Shown: piece after piece, positions 1-8,453 of the stretch
Numbering within the stretch: position 1 is the stretch's first letter
Layout of the letters: each line of letters begins with the position of its first letter
Source of the DNA: FEN-1139 sp964396375
Lineage (GTDB): Bacteria > Myxococcota_A > Polyangia > Polyangiales > Polyangiaceae
Direction of reading: 5' to 3'
Assembly: GCA_964396375.1 (NCBI GenBank)
Contig: CAYNEY010000003.1
Span: 1 to 64,000 of the forward strand
Length of the DNA stretch: 64,000 nucleotides
Notes under the pieces: generated by a model
What the model was told of the DNA's origin: nothing
The model's input: the letters and a program-made list of their open reading frames with translations, nothing else
Database searches by the model: none
Made by a program: the position numbers and the translations under genes

Positions 1-622
1 AAGCCAACCGCGAGCCGCCGGAGGGCATGGCGGCGATGGCCATTGGGAAGGGATCGGTGTCTCCCTCCCGGCCGTAGCTGCTGACCGGGATCCCCACGTC
101 TACAGGGGTGACCTGCACTTCAGGCGAGGCGCATGAGCCGAGCAGGCGCTCGCAGCTCCCCACCGTTTGCGTGCTTCCTCCATTGCCGTTGGCGCCTCCG
201 AGACCCGCACCACCTTGACCCGGAGTCCCACCCTCTGCTGGGGGAGCGCCGCCCTGACCGGGAGCACCACCCTGACCGGGAGCACCACCCTGACCGGGAG
301 CGCCGCCCTCTCCCAGAGGGGCGCCTCCTTGACCGGGAGCGCCGCCCTGACCGGGAGCGCCGCCCTGACCGGGAGCGCCGCCCTCTCCCAGAGGGGCGCC
401 TCCTTGACCGGGAGCGGCGCCGCCCTCTCCCAGAGGGGCGCGTCCTTGACCGGGAGCCGCCTCGCCTCCCACGCCCGGGCTCCCAGAAGAGTTGCTCGCA
501 CCACCCAGGCTCACCGCCGTACCGCCGCCCTGACCTGCGTCGGAACCAGTCTTGTCCGCGCTGCTGCAGGCAATGCTGAGGGAAATGAGGGTGCCACCGA
601 CGACGAGAGCTGTGGTTTTCAT
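1..622 (-). CDS. Gly-rich lipoprotein, C-terminus beyond the window
   Basis: The minus-strand frame starts with ATG at 622 and stays open to base 1 (207 codons), so the gene is cut by the window edge. The N-terminus is a lipoprotein signal peptide with a hydrophobic stretch ending in a lipobox (SLSIAC). About 100 residues of low complexity follow, rich in Gly, Ala, Pro and Gln with repeated GGAPGQ and GGAPLGE units. After that comes more ordinary sequence containing two Cys and the segment VTPVDVGIPVSSYGRE. The family is not recognised from the visible part. The long Gly-rich stretch looks like a tether holding a folded domain away from the membrane, as in other lipoproteins of this window. 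It is divergent from the surface protein starting at 821. Confidence 0.75.
   Translation of the reverse strand, partial: MKTTALVVGGTLISLSIACSSADKTGSDAGQGGGTAVSLGGASNSSGSPGVGGEAAPGQGRAPLGEGGAAPGQGGAPLGEGGAPGQGGAPGQGGAPGQGGAPLGEGGAPGQGGAPGQGGAPGQGGAPPAEGGTPGQGGAGLGGANGNGGSTQTVGSCERLLGSCASPEVQVTPVDVGIPVSSYGREGDTDPFPMAIAAMPSGGSRLA
240..460 (-). repeat. Tandem coding repeat (GGAPGQ / GGAPLGE)
   Basis: On the plus strand the words ccctgaccgggagc and ccctctcccagagggg alternate in imperfect 18-21 base units for about 220 bases. All lie in frame with the minus-strand lipoprotein gene. They encode short Gly-Ala-Pro-Gly-Gln and Gly-Ala-Pro-Leu-Gly-Glu blocks. Arrays of this type can change length by replication slippage without breaking the reading frame. 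Confidence 0.8.
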
Positions 623-727
623 GGATGCTCCAAGCTGAAATGATCTGGTCTCAGGGGAACCAGAGCAGAGATGCAGACAGGACCTCTTCGCTGGTGGGTC
701 GATTGACGATTCTGGAACAAGGCATGA

Positions 728-741
728 AATCGCATGCGATT
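728..741. promoter_or_regulatory. 14-bp perfect palindrome between divergent surface genes
   Basis: AATCGCATGCGATT reads the same on both strands and lies in the 198-base gap between the divergent genes starting at 622 and 821. Its position suits an operator for a dimeric regulator. A few palindromes this long are expected by chance in 64 kb, so this is a candidate only. Confidence 0.25.
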
Positions 742-820
742 GGCGTAAGTGCCTGCTTGCCTGTCCCATTCCCGACGAAACCTGGGCGTCCGCTGAATGC
801 GGTGCGGAGGGAGTCACCCA

Positions 821-3800
821 ATGAAGTCTGCAATGGTTTCGCTCTATTCACCTGGTCATGTGGGTTTTGTGCGTCAGAGCAGCCCGGTTGCGCTCTGTCT
901 AGCGGCCGGATTGGGATGGAATGTGACGGCCGGTGCGGCCACACTCGACAATGACATCTTCTCGGTGACCACGGGTGACCACGGCGAGATCAACTCCCTT
1001 CGGTTGATTGGCGACGACTTTCCCACGAACTATGTGCTCAGCCCGTCGAACGCTCCGAGCCAAGACACTGATGATCACCAGTGGCTGGGGGAGCTGATCA
1101 TCAGCTACCGGTTGGGTGGTGGAGCCTGGCAGACCGCCCTCACCAACCGAAGCGCGGATGCGCGGTCGATCACAAGCAGTGCAAACGCGGTCACAGTGAC
1201 CTACGAGAATTCGGCCGACCCCGAGGGAGTGCGAGGGTTTCGCCTGATCCAGACCTACGAGCTTGTGGGGGATGCGCTGGTTCTTCGCATGGAGATTGTG
1301 AATACGAGCGGCGAGACCCTCGAGATCGGGGATCTGGGTCTTCCGATGCCCTGGAACGAGTATTGGTTCTCCGCCAACGATCGGATCTACGAGACCCGGG
1401 TGATGGCCCACTCCTTCATTGGCTACGAGGGCTCGTACATCACGGTACAGCGACCGAGCGGGATCGGACCATACTTGTTGGTTGTGCCCGACGCGACCAC
1501 GGGCGCCAAACTCGAGTATCAGGATCACTGGACGGAACTCGAGCACCCCGGTAGCGCTTGGGCCCAGGGTGGGGGAACGCCCACGTCGTGGCCGGTGGGG
1601 CTCAGCGTCTACTACGTGCACTCGAACGTGATCAAGAGCACCAATCAGGGCTACCTCGAGAGCACAAGTTTGGTCCTTGGCGCTGGCGAGAGCCATGGGT
1701 ATGCCTTTCGAATCCTGAAGGTTGGTTCGGAGGCGGAGGTGAAGGACCGTCTGGTGAGCGAGGGTTTGGTGGACGTCACGGTGGTCCCCAGCCTGGCCCT
1801 GGCGCGGGACATGACGGGGAAGTTTGCGCTCCGGACCCAGAAGCCGATTCGCTCGGTGGTTGCCCAGTATCCCGCGGAGACCACCCTGACGGACATCGGT
1901 GTGGTGGGTGCCGACCAGCATGTGTACTCAGTGCGCTTCGATCGGCTCGGACAGAACGATATCACAGTGAATTACGGCACCACGGAGCGCACAGTGCTCC
2001 AGTTCTACGTGATGGAGGAGGCGGCGGCGGCGTTCCAGCGACACGCTACCTTCATGGTGGAAAAGACCCAGGTCAATGACTCCAGCCGCTTCTATGACAA
2101 GGCGTTCGATGACTGGATGATGAACACCAAGTCGCGGCGAGATGCCTTCGGGGGCTACATGGGCTGGGGGGATGACTGGGGGTTGACCCATGGCACCTTC
2201 TTGGCCGAGAAGAACGCGATTGTTCCTGTGGCGAGCGAGGTGCAGGCTCTGGACGACAACCTGGAAGTCAACATCTGGAATATGGTGATGGCGGGTTACC
2301 ACGACGACTACCTCGTGCATGACTGGTTGAATAGCCCAGCCTACACGGACGACTTGACGCGTGGTTACGCCTATCCCCATGTCTACAATACGTATTTTGC
2401 GATGTATCGAATCGCGAAGCTGTACCCGAATCTGATTCGCTACCGGTATGCGGCTACAGATTACCTGCTCCGCGCGTACAACATCATGAACGCGCTGTAT
2501 GCGAACGACATCAACTACAACTTCGATACTGGGCTGATGGGCGAACAGACCACGCCAGACATCATTCAGGCGCTCCGGGACGAGGGGTTTTCGGCCGAGG
2601 CGGACCGGCTCGCCCAACACATGGAGCAGAAGTATGCGACGTTCAGCTCCGCCACCTATCCCTATGGCTCGGAATACAGCTTCGACAACACCGGCGAGGA
2701 GGCGGTCTACACCCTGGCCAAGATGCAGGGCAATGCTGGCATGATGGGTAAGATCAATGCCAAATCGAGGGCATGCCGGGGACAGCAGCCTGTCTGGTAC
2801 TATTACTCGAACCCAACCACCCTAAATGGTGAAGGGTGGTGGCAGTTCCAATACACGGTGGCCCTGGCGGGATTCTGCATGGATGATTGGCTGCGCCACC
2901 ACAGCGCCTCCCCCGAGGAGGAGCTTCGCCTCACCTACGCCGCCAAGCTCGGCAATCTCACCTGCATCAACTCGGGACAGATCGATGCCGATCCAGCAAA
3001 CCTGGGAGCTGTCTCTTGGACCTACCAGGCACAGAAAGGAAACTTCTACCAGGCCAGTGCGGAGCTCTATCCCACAGGATTGCTCGGAGAGACCAAGTAC
3101 GATCCGGCCACGTTCACCCTCCACAATGGCTGGCGTTTCATGGCCGGTGAGGCCGATCTCGGCCTTTGGGGCGCCCTTCGGATCCTGAGTTCGGACGTGG
3201 CGATCGATCCGATCTTCGGGGCAACCTGCTACGGTTGTGATGTGGTTGACGGCGCTGCCGCTTACACGATTGTGCCGCGTGATGGTGTGCAGCAACGTCT
3301 CAACTTGATCAGCGAGAAGCTGTACGTTTGGATCGATCGTAACCAGGTTACCCGTGCAACCTTGAACAAAGCCAAAGACGGGATCGAGCTTTCGGTACGA
3401 CCGGTGGTCGCGGAGAGTCACCCGCTTACGGTGTCCATCGATGGTCTGACAGAAGGAACCTACGACGTCTCAGTGGACGACACGACGGTGGGCACGGTGA
3501 CGGCGAGCCAGGACCTCGTGACCCGTGCCAGCGTCGAGCTTGGAGCAAACCCGAACTACGTGGTGCGCATAGGCAGTGTGAGTGGGGTGGGCGGAGAAAG
3601 TGGGGTGGGCGGAGCCACCGGTGTTGGTGGCGACACGAGTGCAGGCGGGGCGGATTCGTCCGGTGGGGCGACCGGTGAGGGAGGGAGTGGGTCACAGGGT
3701 GTCGGAGGTGGGCTGTCAGGTACGGGAGGTTCAACGGCGGGGGAGGGTGGCTCCACGTTGGGTTCGGGAGGTTCAACTCCGGCGGCCGGAGGTGCAACGC

Positions 3801-4198
3801 CGGGCAATGGTGGTTCCACGTCAGGCTCCGGCGGTTCGACGCCGGCCAGCGGAGGCGCCGGAGGTTCGACGCCAGGTGCCGGAGGCTCATCGGCGGGTTT
3901 TGGTGGCCAGACGCCGGGTGCAGGCGGGTTGATGGGCAACGTTGGCGGAGCGACCGGAACTTCGGGCGGCAGTGGGGATCTGCCTGAGGTCGGGGGGTCA
4001 GTAAGTGGTGCTGGTACCGATGGGCCTCAGACTGCGGGAGCAGCGACTCTAGCTCAGAGTGCCCGAGGAGGAGAGGACTCCGGCTGTGGCTGCCGGGTGC
4101 CCAAGCGAGCTTCGCGACCGAGTTTGCTCGTGGGGTTGTGGCTGGCAATCGCCTGGCTTCCGCTCCGGCGTGGTTTCCGAAGACGATCGGCAAAATAG
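821..4198 (+). CDS. DUF5695-like surface protein with MYXO-CTERM anchor
   Basis: This is a 1125-residue exported protein. The start is the ATG at 821 because a GGAGGGAG ribosome-binding site lies 7 bases upstream; an in-frame ATG at 797 lacks one. Residues 1-40 form a signal peptide. The large N-terminal part (DNDIFSVTTGDHGEI onward) resembles DUF5695 proteins. The middle has the alternating helical look of an alpha/alpha toroid, such as a carbohydrate-active enzyme, but no catalytic residues can be assigned. Residues about 917-1060 are a Gly/Ser/Thr linker with repeated GG motifs. The last 42 residues have the MYXO-CTERM layout: GCGC, a hydrophobic helix, then an Arg-rich tail. This signal is processed by myxosortases and leads to surface display. 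The DUF assignment is from memory of the family, and the substrate is unknown. Confidence 0.8.
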   Translation: MKSAMVSLYSPGHVGFVRQSSPVALCLAAGLGWNVTAGAATLDNDIFSVTTGDHGEINSLRLIGDDFPTNYVLSPSNAPSQDTDDHQWLGELIISYRLGGGAWQTALTNRSADARSITSSANAVTVTYENSADPEGVRGFRLIQTYELVGDALVLRMEIVNTSGETLEIGDLGLPMPWNEYWFSANDRIYETRVMAHSFIGYEGSYITVQRPSGIGPYLLVVPDATTGAKLEYQDHWTELEHPGSAWAQGGGTPTSWPVGLSVYYVHSNVIKSTNQGYLESTSLVLGAGESHGYAFRILKVGSEAEVKDRLVSEGLVDVTVVPSLALARDMTGKFALRTQKPIRSVVAQYPAETTLTDIGVVGADQHVYSVRFDRLGQNDITVNYGTTERTVLQFYVMEEAAAAFQRHATFMVEKTQVNDSSRFYDKAFDDWMMNTKSRRDAFGGYMGWGDDWGLTHGTFLAEKNAIVPVASEVQALDDNLEVNIWNMVMAGYHDDYLVHDWLNSPAYTDDLTRGYAYPHVYNTYFAMYRIAKLYPNLIRYRYAATDYLLRAYNIMNALYANDINYNFDTGLMGEQTTPDIIQALRDEGFSAEADRLAQHMEQKYATFSSATYPYGSEYSFDNTGEEAVYTLAKMQGNAGMMGKINAKSRACRGQQPVWYYYSNPTTLNGEGWWQFQYTVALAGFCMDDWLRHHSASPEEELRLTYAAKLGNLTCINSGQIDADPANLGAVSWTYQAQKGNFYQASAELYPTGLLGETKYDPATFTLHNGWRFMAGEADLGLWGALRILSSDVAIDPIFGATCYGCDVVDGAAAYTIVPRDGVQQRLNLISEKLYVWIDRNQVTRATLNKAKDGIELSVRPVVAESHPLTVSIDGLTEGTYDVSVDDTTVGTVTASQDLVTRASVELGANPNYVVRIGSVSGVGGESGVGGATGVGGDTSAGGADSSGGATGEGGSGSQGVGGGLSGTGGSTAGEGGSTLGSGGSTPAAGGATPGNGGSTSGSGGSTPASGGAGGSTPGAGGSSAGFGGQTPGAGGLMGNVGGATGTSGGSGDLPEVGGSVSGAGTDGPQTAGAATLAQSARGGEDSGCGCRVPKRASRPSLLVGLWLAIAWLPLRRGFRRRSAK

Positions 4199-4249
4199 TG
4201 GTTCGATCGATGATTGACCTGGTGCGGGGCTGAGGGCATATGTGCGCCC

Positions 4250-5566
4250 GTGAAGAGCCCCGCCGCGGATCTCAATGACCGAATTGCGGCGCGAACTGCT
4301 CGCGTCGGGATTTTTGGACTTGGCTACGTGGGGCTACCGCTTGCGCTTGGTTTTGCGGAGCGGGGAAGGCTGGAGGTAACGGGCTTCGATACGGATAGGG
4401 CGAAGATGTCCTGTCTCGTGCGGGGTGAGTCACCGATTGGGCATGTTGCTGCGAGCCGGATTCGAGCGGCCAGAGAGTCTGGTCGCCTTCGACTGTCGGA
4501 GAGCTACGAGGAACTTCAGCTGCTGGATGCACTGATCATCTCGGTTCCAACACCGCTCTCGCCGCAGCGGACCCCGGACCTCAGCCTGGTGAGCGAGACC
4601 CTCGAGCGGCTGACACCGCGGTTGCGCCGTGGGCATCTGGTGGTGTTGGAGTCTACTACTTACCCGGGAACAACCGAGGAGTTGGTGGTTCCGGCGCTCG
4701 CACGGAGCGGGCTTCGTCTCGGTGAAGAGCTGTTTGTCGCGTATTGTCCAGAGCGTGAGGATCCCGGCAATTCGCGTTTTGGGACCACGAATACGCCCCG
4801 ACTGGTGGGGGGGATCGAGGAGGTGTCGACAGGCCTGGCTGTCGCGCTGTACTCGACCTTCGTCGAGCAGGTGATCCCCGTGTCTTCGACGCGGCTGGCC
4901 GAGGCCGCCAAGCTGACTGAGAACGCGTTTCGCTCGGTCAACATCGCGCTAGTCAATGAGTTGAAGATGGTCTTCGACAAGCTGGGGATCGATGTCTGGG
5001 AGGTATTGGATGCCGCCGCCACCAAACCTTTCGGTTTCATGCGGTTCGATCCTGGTCCCGGCCTTGGGGGGCACTGCATCCCCATCGATCCCTACTATTT
5101 GGCTTACTGCGCTAGACTTGTGGGCGGCAAGACACCCCTGGTCGAGTTGGCCGGGGAGGTGAACCGAGGTATGCCCGGCTATGTGATGCAGAAGCTGACC
5201 GTCGCGCTCGATCGTCGGCTCAGCCAAGCTCGCGTGCTCGTGGTCGGCCTTGGCTACAAGCGCGACGTCGACGACTCTCGAGAGAGTCCTGCCCTCGAGA
5301 TCATCAGAATGCTCTTTGATTCTGGGGCTGAGGTCGAGTACCACGATCCGCTTCTCATGGCGCCGCCGCAACACACCGACATCCCCCGGCTGGCCGAGAT
5401 GCGAAGTGTTCCGCTCACCGCAAAGCAGCTTGGTGAGGTGGACGCAGTGCTGATCGTCACCGACCACACTGCGATCGACTACACACTCGTCTTGGCCCAC
5501 GCTCGCCTGATCGTCGATGCCCGAGGGGTGTACCGAGAGCCACACCCCAAGGTGGTAAAGGCCTGA
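4250..5566 (+). CDS. UDP-N-acetylglucosamine 6-dehydrogenase-like enzyme (WbpA/TviB type)
   Basis: This is a nucleotide-sugar dehydrogenase of about 438 residues. It performs the NAD-dependent four-electron oxidation of a UDP-sugar to the uronic acid. The Rossmann motif GIFGLGYVGLPLA is at the N-terminus. The catalytic cysteine is Cys276 in GGHCIPIDPYYL, a form typical of the UDP-HexNAc dehydrogenases (WbpA, TviB, Cap5O) rather than of UDP-glucose dehydrogenase. The C-terminal domain has GLGYKRDVDDSRESPA. The GTG at 4250 is the likely start; a TTG at 4214 in the same frame is an alternative. The product would feed capsule or O-antigen assembly. It converges on the GDP-fucose synthase gene, and no glycosyltransferases are nearby. 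Confidence 0.88.
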   Translation: MKSPAADLNDRIAARTARVGIFGLGYVGLPLALGFAERGRLEVTGFDTDRAKMSCLVRGESPIGHVAASRIRAARESGRLRLSESYEELQLLDALIISVPTPLSPQRTPDLSLVSETLERLTPRLRRGHLVVLESTTYPGTTEELVVPALARSGLRLGEELFVAYCPEREDPGNSRFGTTNTPRLVGGIEEVSTGLAVALYSTFVEQVIPVSSTRLAEAAKLTENAFRSVNIALVNELKMVFDKLGIDVWEVLDAAATKPFGFMRFDPGPGLGGHCIPIDPYYLAYCARLVGGKTPLVELAGEVNRGMPGYVMQKLTVALDRRLSQARVLVVGLGYKRDVDDSRESPALEIIRMLFDSGAEVEYHDPLLMAPPQHTDIPRLAEMRSVPLTAKQLGEVDAVLIVTDHTAIDYTLVLAHARLIVDARGVYREPHPKVVKA

Positions 5567-5587
5567 ACGCACCTTTCGGGGCTTGGT

Positions 5588-6523
5588 TCAACTCGCTGGA
5601 AAGGCGGTCTCGAACCACGCCAGAGTCCGGCTCAGACCCTCCTCGAAATTCACCCGAGCTTCGAATCCGAAACGCTCACGAGCCCTTGAAACATCCAACA
5701 TGCGACGTGGTTGCCCGTTGGGTTTGTCTGGATCCCAGACCACCTCACCGTCATAGCCCACCAGCGCCTGGATCCGCTCGGCGAGCTCACGCATCGAGAT
5801 CTCGAAGCCAGCACCAAGATTCACAGGGTCAGGATCGTTGTACCGCTCCGCGGCGTCCACGAAACCACGGGCGGCGTCGGTAACATAGAGAAACTCGCGG
5901 GTTGGCGTGCCATCGCCCCACAACGTGACCCTCTTGGCACAACTACGCTTGGCTTCTACGAACTTGCGGAGCATGGCCGGGATCACGTGGGAGGTCTCAA
6001 GATCGCAATTGTCGCGTGGTCCGTACAGGTTGACCGGGAACAGCATGACGAAGTTGCAACCAAATTCGGCGCGGTAGGCTTGAGACATCACGAGAAGAGC
6101 CTTCTTCGCGAGTCCATAGGGTGCGTTGGTCTCGTCGGGGTAGCCGTTCCAAAGCTCCGACTCCCGAAATGGCACCTTCGTATGCTTGGGATAGGCGCAG
6201 ATGGTCCCGGCCACGACCACTTTCGGGATCTCGAGCTGTTTTGCCAGATCGAGGACGTTGACGCCCATCAGCAGGTTGTCTCGGAAGAATGTACCCGGGC
6301 TCCTTCGGTTGGCGCCGATCCCTCCCACCTTGGCGGCAAGGTGGATAATCAGCTCTGGACGCGTGCGCTCGAACAGAGCTCGCACCGCGCGCGGATCGAT
6401 GAGATCGACCTCCGGATAATGGGGAACGATCGGCTCTGGGTAGCCGCGGGCCCGCAGTTCTTCGACCACATGGCTCCCGAGGAAGCCGTCCCCTCCCGTT
6501 ACCAGCACCGAGTGCCGAGTCAC
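5588..6523 (-). CDS. fcl: GDP-L-fucose synthase
   Basis: The enzyme converts GDP-4-keto-6-deoxymannose to GDP-L-fucose by epimerisation and NADPH reduction. The product has 311 residues, the normal family length, when started at the GTG at 6523, where a GGAAGG sits 5 bases upstream; longer in-frame starts add unrelated sequence. Visible signs are the nucleotide-binding motif TGGDGFLGSH, the segment GTICAYPKHTKVPF that is characteristic of the family, and the short-chain dehydrogenase Tyr-Lys pair in YGLAKKA. The partner GDP-mannose 4,6-dehydratase is not in the window. With the neighbouring UDP-sugar dehydrogenase it points to surface-polysaccharide precursor supply. Confidence 0.93.
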   Translation of the reverse strand: MTRHSVLVTGGDGFLGSHVVEELRARGYPEPIVPHYPEVDLIDPRAVRALFERTRPELIIHLAAKVGGIGANRRSPGTFFRDNLLMGVNVLDLAKQLEIPKVVVAGTICAYPKHTKVPFRESELWNGYPDETNAPYGLAKKALLVMSQAYRAEFGCNFVMLFPVNLYGPRDNCDLETSHVIPAMLRKFVEAKRSCAKRVTLWGDGTPTREFLYVTDAARGFVDAAERYNDPDPVNLGAGFEISMRELAERIQALVGYDGEVVWDPDKPNGQPRRMLDVSRARERFGFEARVNFEEGLSRTLAWFETAFPAS

Positions 6524-6812
6524 ATCCACCTTCCGTCCCGCCCATGCCCTGGGCCTTTCGGGGTTGGCGCAACCCCGGGCCCCATCACAAATCGATTCAA
6601 CATTGGGTGTGCATCCTAGCAGTGGTGATGGTGGTTGCGGGGCTGGCTGCACGGAGTCCTGCTGAAATTACCCTCTGCCTTGGTTCACCCGTACCTTGGT
6701 TCTGGACGCACAACACATATTTGTGAAGGGTCAAGCGTCGTGGGCCGGTTGCCCGCACCCCTCGTATGTGTTGGAAAAGAAAAGTTTCTTCTTCGGGTGA
6801 GGGAACTCTGGC

Positions 6813-8453
6813 ATGATGCGCCTCACCGTGGGTATCGTCCCTTCCGCTGGAGCGCTCGCAGATCTGCTCGACACTGTCGCGGGCAGCATGCCAGAGCACG
6901 CTGCGCCAGTGCTGGTTACGGTGCTGCTTGCGCTGGGGTGGGGCGCCCGAGTCTGGCTTCGGCGTCAGCGCCGATCCCGTGCAGTGCCCGAGGACTCGAA
7001 ACTCAAGGCTCGCTCGGTGCCGGTGAGGGAGGAAGCCGAGGCGGATGCAGAACCAGGCTCCGAACCCATGCGGCACTCGTGTGATTCGCTTGGTCGACTC
7101 TTGGCTCGACAAGTGGCGGTGGCCAACCGTGAGCTGCTCTACGAACAGATTTTGGTGCAGAGCACCGATCTGATCGCGCTGATTGACGAGCAGGCAAAGG
7201 TTGCCTATGCGAGCCCGTCGTTCAACATGGTGCTCGGCTACTCCTTTGATGAGCTGGTAGGGCGTCCCCTCGAGGCGATCGTGGAAACCGAGCAGTTGGA
7301 GCTATTGAACGCTGAGCTTGCGCGCGTCATCACGGCTGGCACCACCGCTACCATCACCATGTCGGCGCGGCATGCCGACGGCTCATCTCGCTGGCTCGAC
7401 GCGCGGGCGAGTCTGCTTTCGACCAGTGAAGCACACTTCGTTCTGTTCATGGCCCGCGACGTCACCGAGCGGAGAGCCCTGGAGAATCAGCTGATCGAGG
7501 CCCAGAAGCTGGAGAGCATGGGACAGCTGGCTGGCGGGGTGGCGCACGACTTCAACAACATCATCACAGTCCTTTCCTGTCATGTCGACTGGCTTGGTTC
7601 GGTGCTACCGGACCATCCGGAAGCCAGTCAGAGCATCGAGGATCTGCGTCACACTATCGATCGGGGACGAGGCTTGACCCAACAGCTGTTGGCTCTCGCG
7701 CGCCGCCAGGTCTTGGCGAAGCGTGAGGTGGATCTGAACGAGGTGGTCGAGGAGCTGCTCCACCTGGTGGAGAGGGTAGTGCCAGAGAAGATCGTTCTTC
7801 GATTCGTCCGCGGTACAACGCCTGCTCTGGTGCGGGTAGACGTGACGCAGATCGAGCAGGTGCTGATGAACCTGGTCGTGAATGCTCGTGATGCGATGCC
7901 TGGCGGCGGCGAGCTGGTGCTGACCGTCGACGGGCCTTTTGTGCTCGAACAGGGTCCAAACCTGAAGAACACGGCCAACCCCACCCGGCTGGTTCCCGAG
8001 AGCGAGGAACGCAGGTTGCCGCGGCAGGCTCTGGTTGGAAGCAAAGTGGTACGGCTCGTGGTCCGTGACACGGGCGAGGGCATGAGTGAGGAGACTGCTC
8101 GACAGGCCTTCGATCCGTTTTTTACCACCAAGCCGGCGGGCCAAGGTACTGGGCTGGGGTTGCCGACCAGCTACGGCATCGTAAGGCAGCACGGCGGTGT
8201 GATCCAGCTCAGCACCGGACTTGGGCGTGGTACCGAGTTCGAGATCCTGCTTCCTGCCGTGAGCAGCGGTACAGAATCGCTTCCAGCCAGCAGGAATCGC
8301 GTCTCAAGCCTGACTGAACAGGCGGGTTGGGCAGATGACAGTGGGCTCAGGCTGTGGCGACCAAGCGGTGTGAAGAAGTGCGGACAGAAGCTCGAGAGCG
8401 ATCGCCCTTTTCCCACACGTTCTCGCAGCGGTCGCCGGGAAAGTTCCGGCTAA
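6813..8453 (+). CDS. PAS-domain sensor histidine kinase
   Basis: This is a 546-residue membrane-associated sensor kinase. One hydrophobic helix lies near residues 30-48, followed by an Arg-rich stretch. A PAS domain spans about 110-210 (LIALIDEQAKVAYASP onward). The dimerisation/phosphotransfer domain carries His245 in AHDFNNI. The ATPase domain has an N-box (NARDAMP), a G1 box (VRDTGEGM), the FDPFFTTK F-box and GQGTGLGL. The last 60 residues are a Ser/Arg-rich tail without a receiver domain. A GGTGAGGG ribosome-binding site precedes the ATG. No response regulator is adjacent, so this is an orphan kinase. Its stop codon overlaps the convergent stop of the HtrA gene. Confidence 0.9.
   Translation: MMRLTVGIVPSAGALADLLDTVAGSMPEHAAPVLVTVLLALGWGARVWLRRQRRSRAVPEDSKLKARSVPVREEAEADAEPGSEPMRHSCDSLGRLLARQVAVANRELLYEQILVQSTDLIALIDEQAKVAYASPSFNMVLGYSFDELVGRPLEAIVETEQLELLNAELARVITAGTTATITMSARHADGSSRWLDARASLLSTSEAHFVLFMARDVTERRALENQLIEAQKLESMGQLAGGVAHDFNNIITVLSCHVDWLGSVLPDHPEASQSIEDLRHTIDRGRGLTQQLLALARRQVLAKREVDLNEVVEELLHLVERVVPEKIVLRFVRGTTPALVRVDVTQIEQVLMNLVVNARDAMPGGGELVLTVDGPFVLEQGPNLKNTANPTRLVPESEERRLPRQALVGSKVVRLVVRDTGEGMSEETARQAFDPFFTTKPAGQGTGLGLPTSYGIVRQHGGVIQLSTGLGRGTEFEILLPAVSSGTESLPASRNRVSSLTEQAGWADDSGLRLWRPSGVKKCGQKLESDRPFPTRSRSGRRESSG

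Noticed and set aside
240..460. Repeat considered as a CRISPR or intergenic satellite
   Set aside because: No spacers; the array is in frame with a lipoprotein gene.
899..1921. Long open frame antisense to the DUF5695-like gene (340 codons)
   Set aside because: It runs in the reverse frame of a clear gene, is rich in Arg/His/Pro, and has no domain or ribosome-binding site.
5711..6619. 302-codon open frame antisense to GDP-fucose synthase
   Set aside because: The minus-strand gene has all family motifs; the plus frame is a codon-bias shadow.
6777..6789. AAGAAA/TTTCTT inverted repeat before the histidine kinase
   Set aside because: Arms are adjacent with a one-base centre and are simple A/T runs, so a specific role is unlikely.
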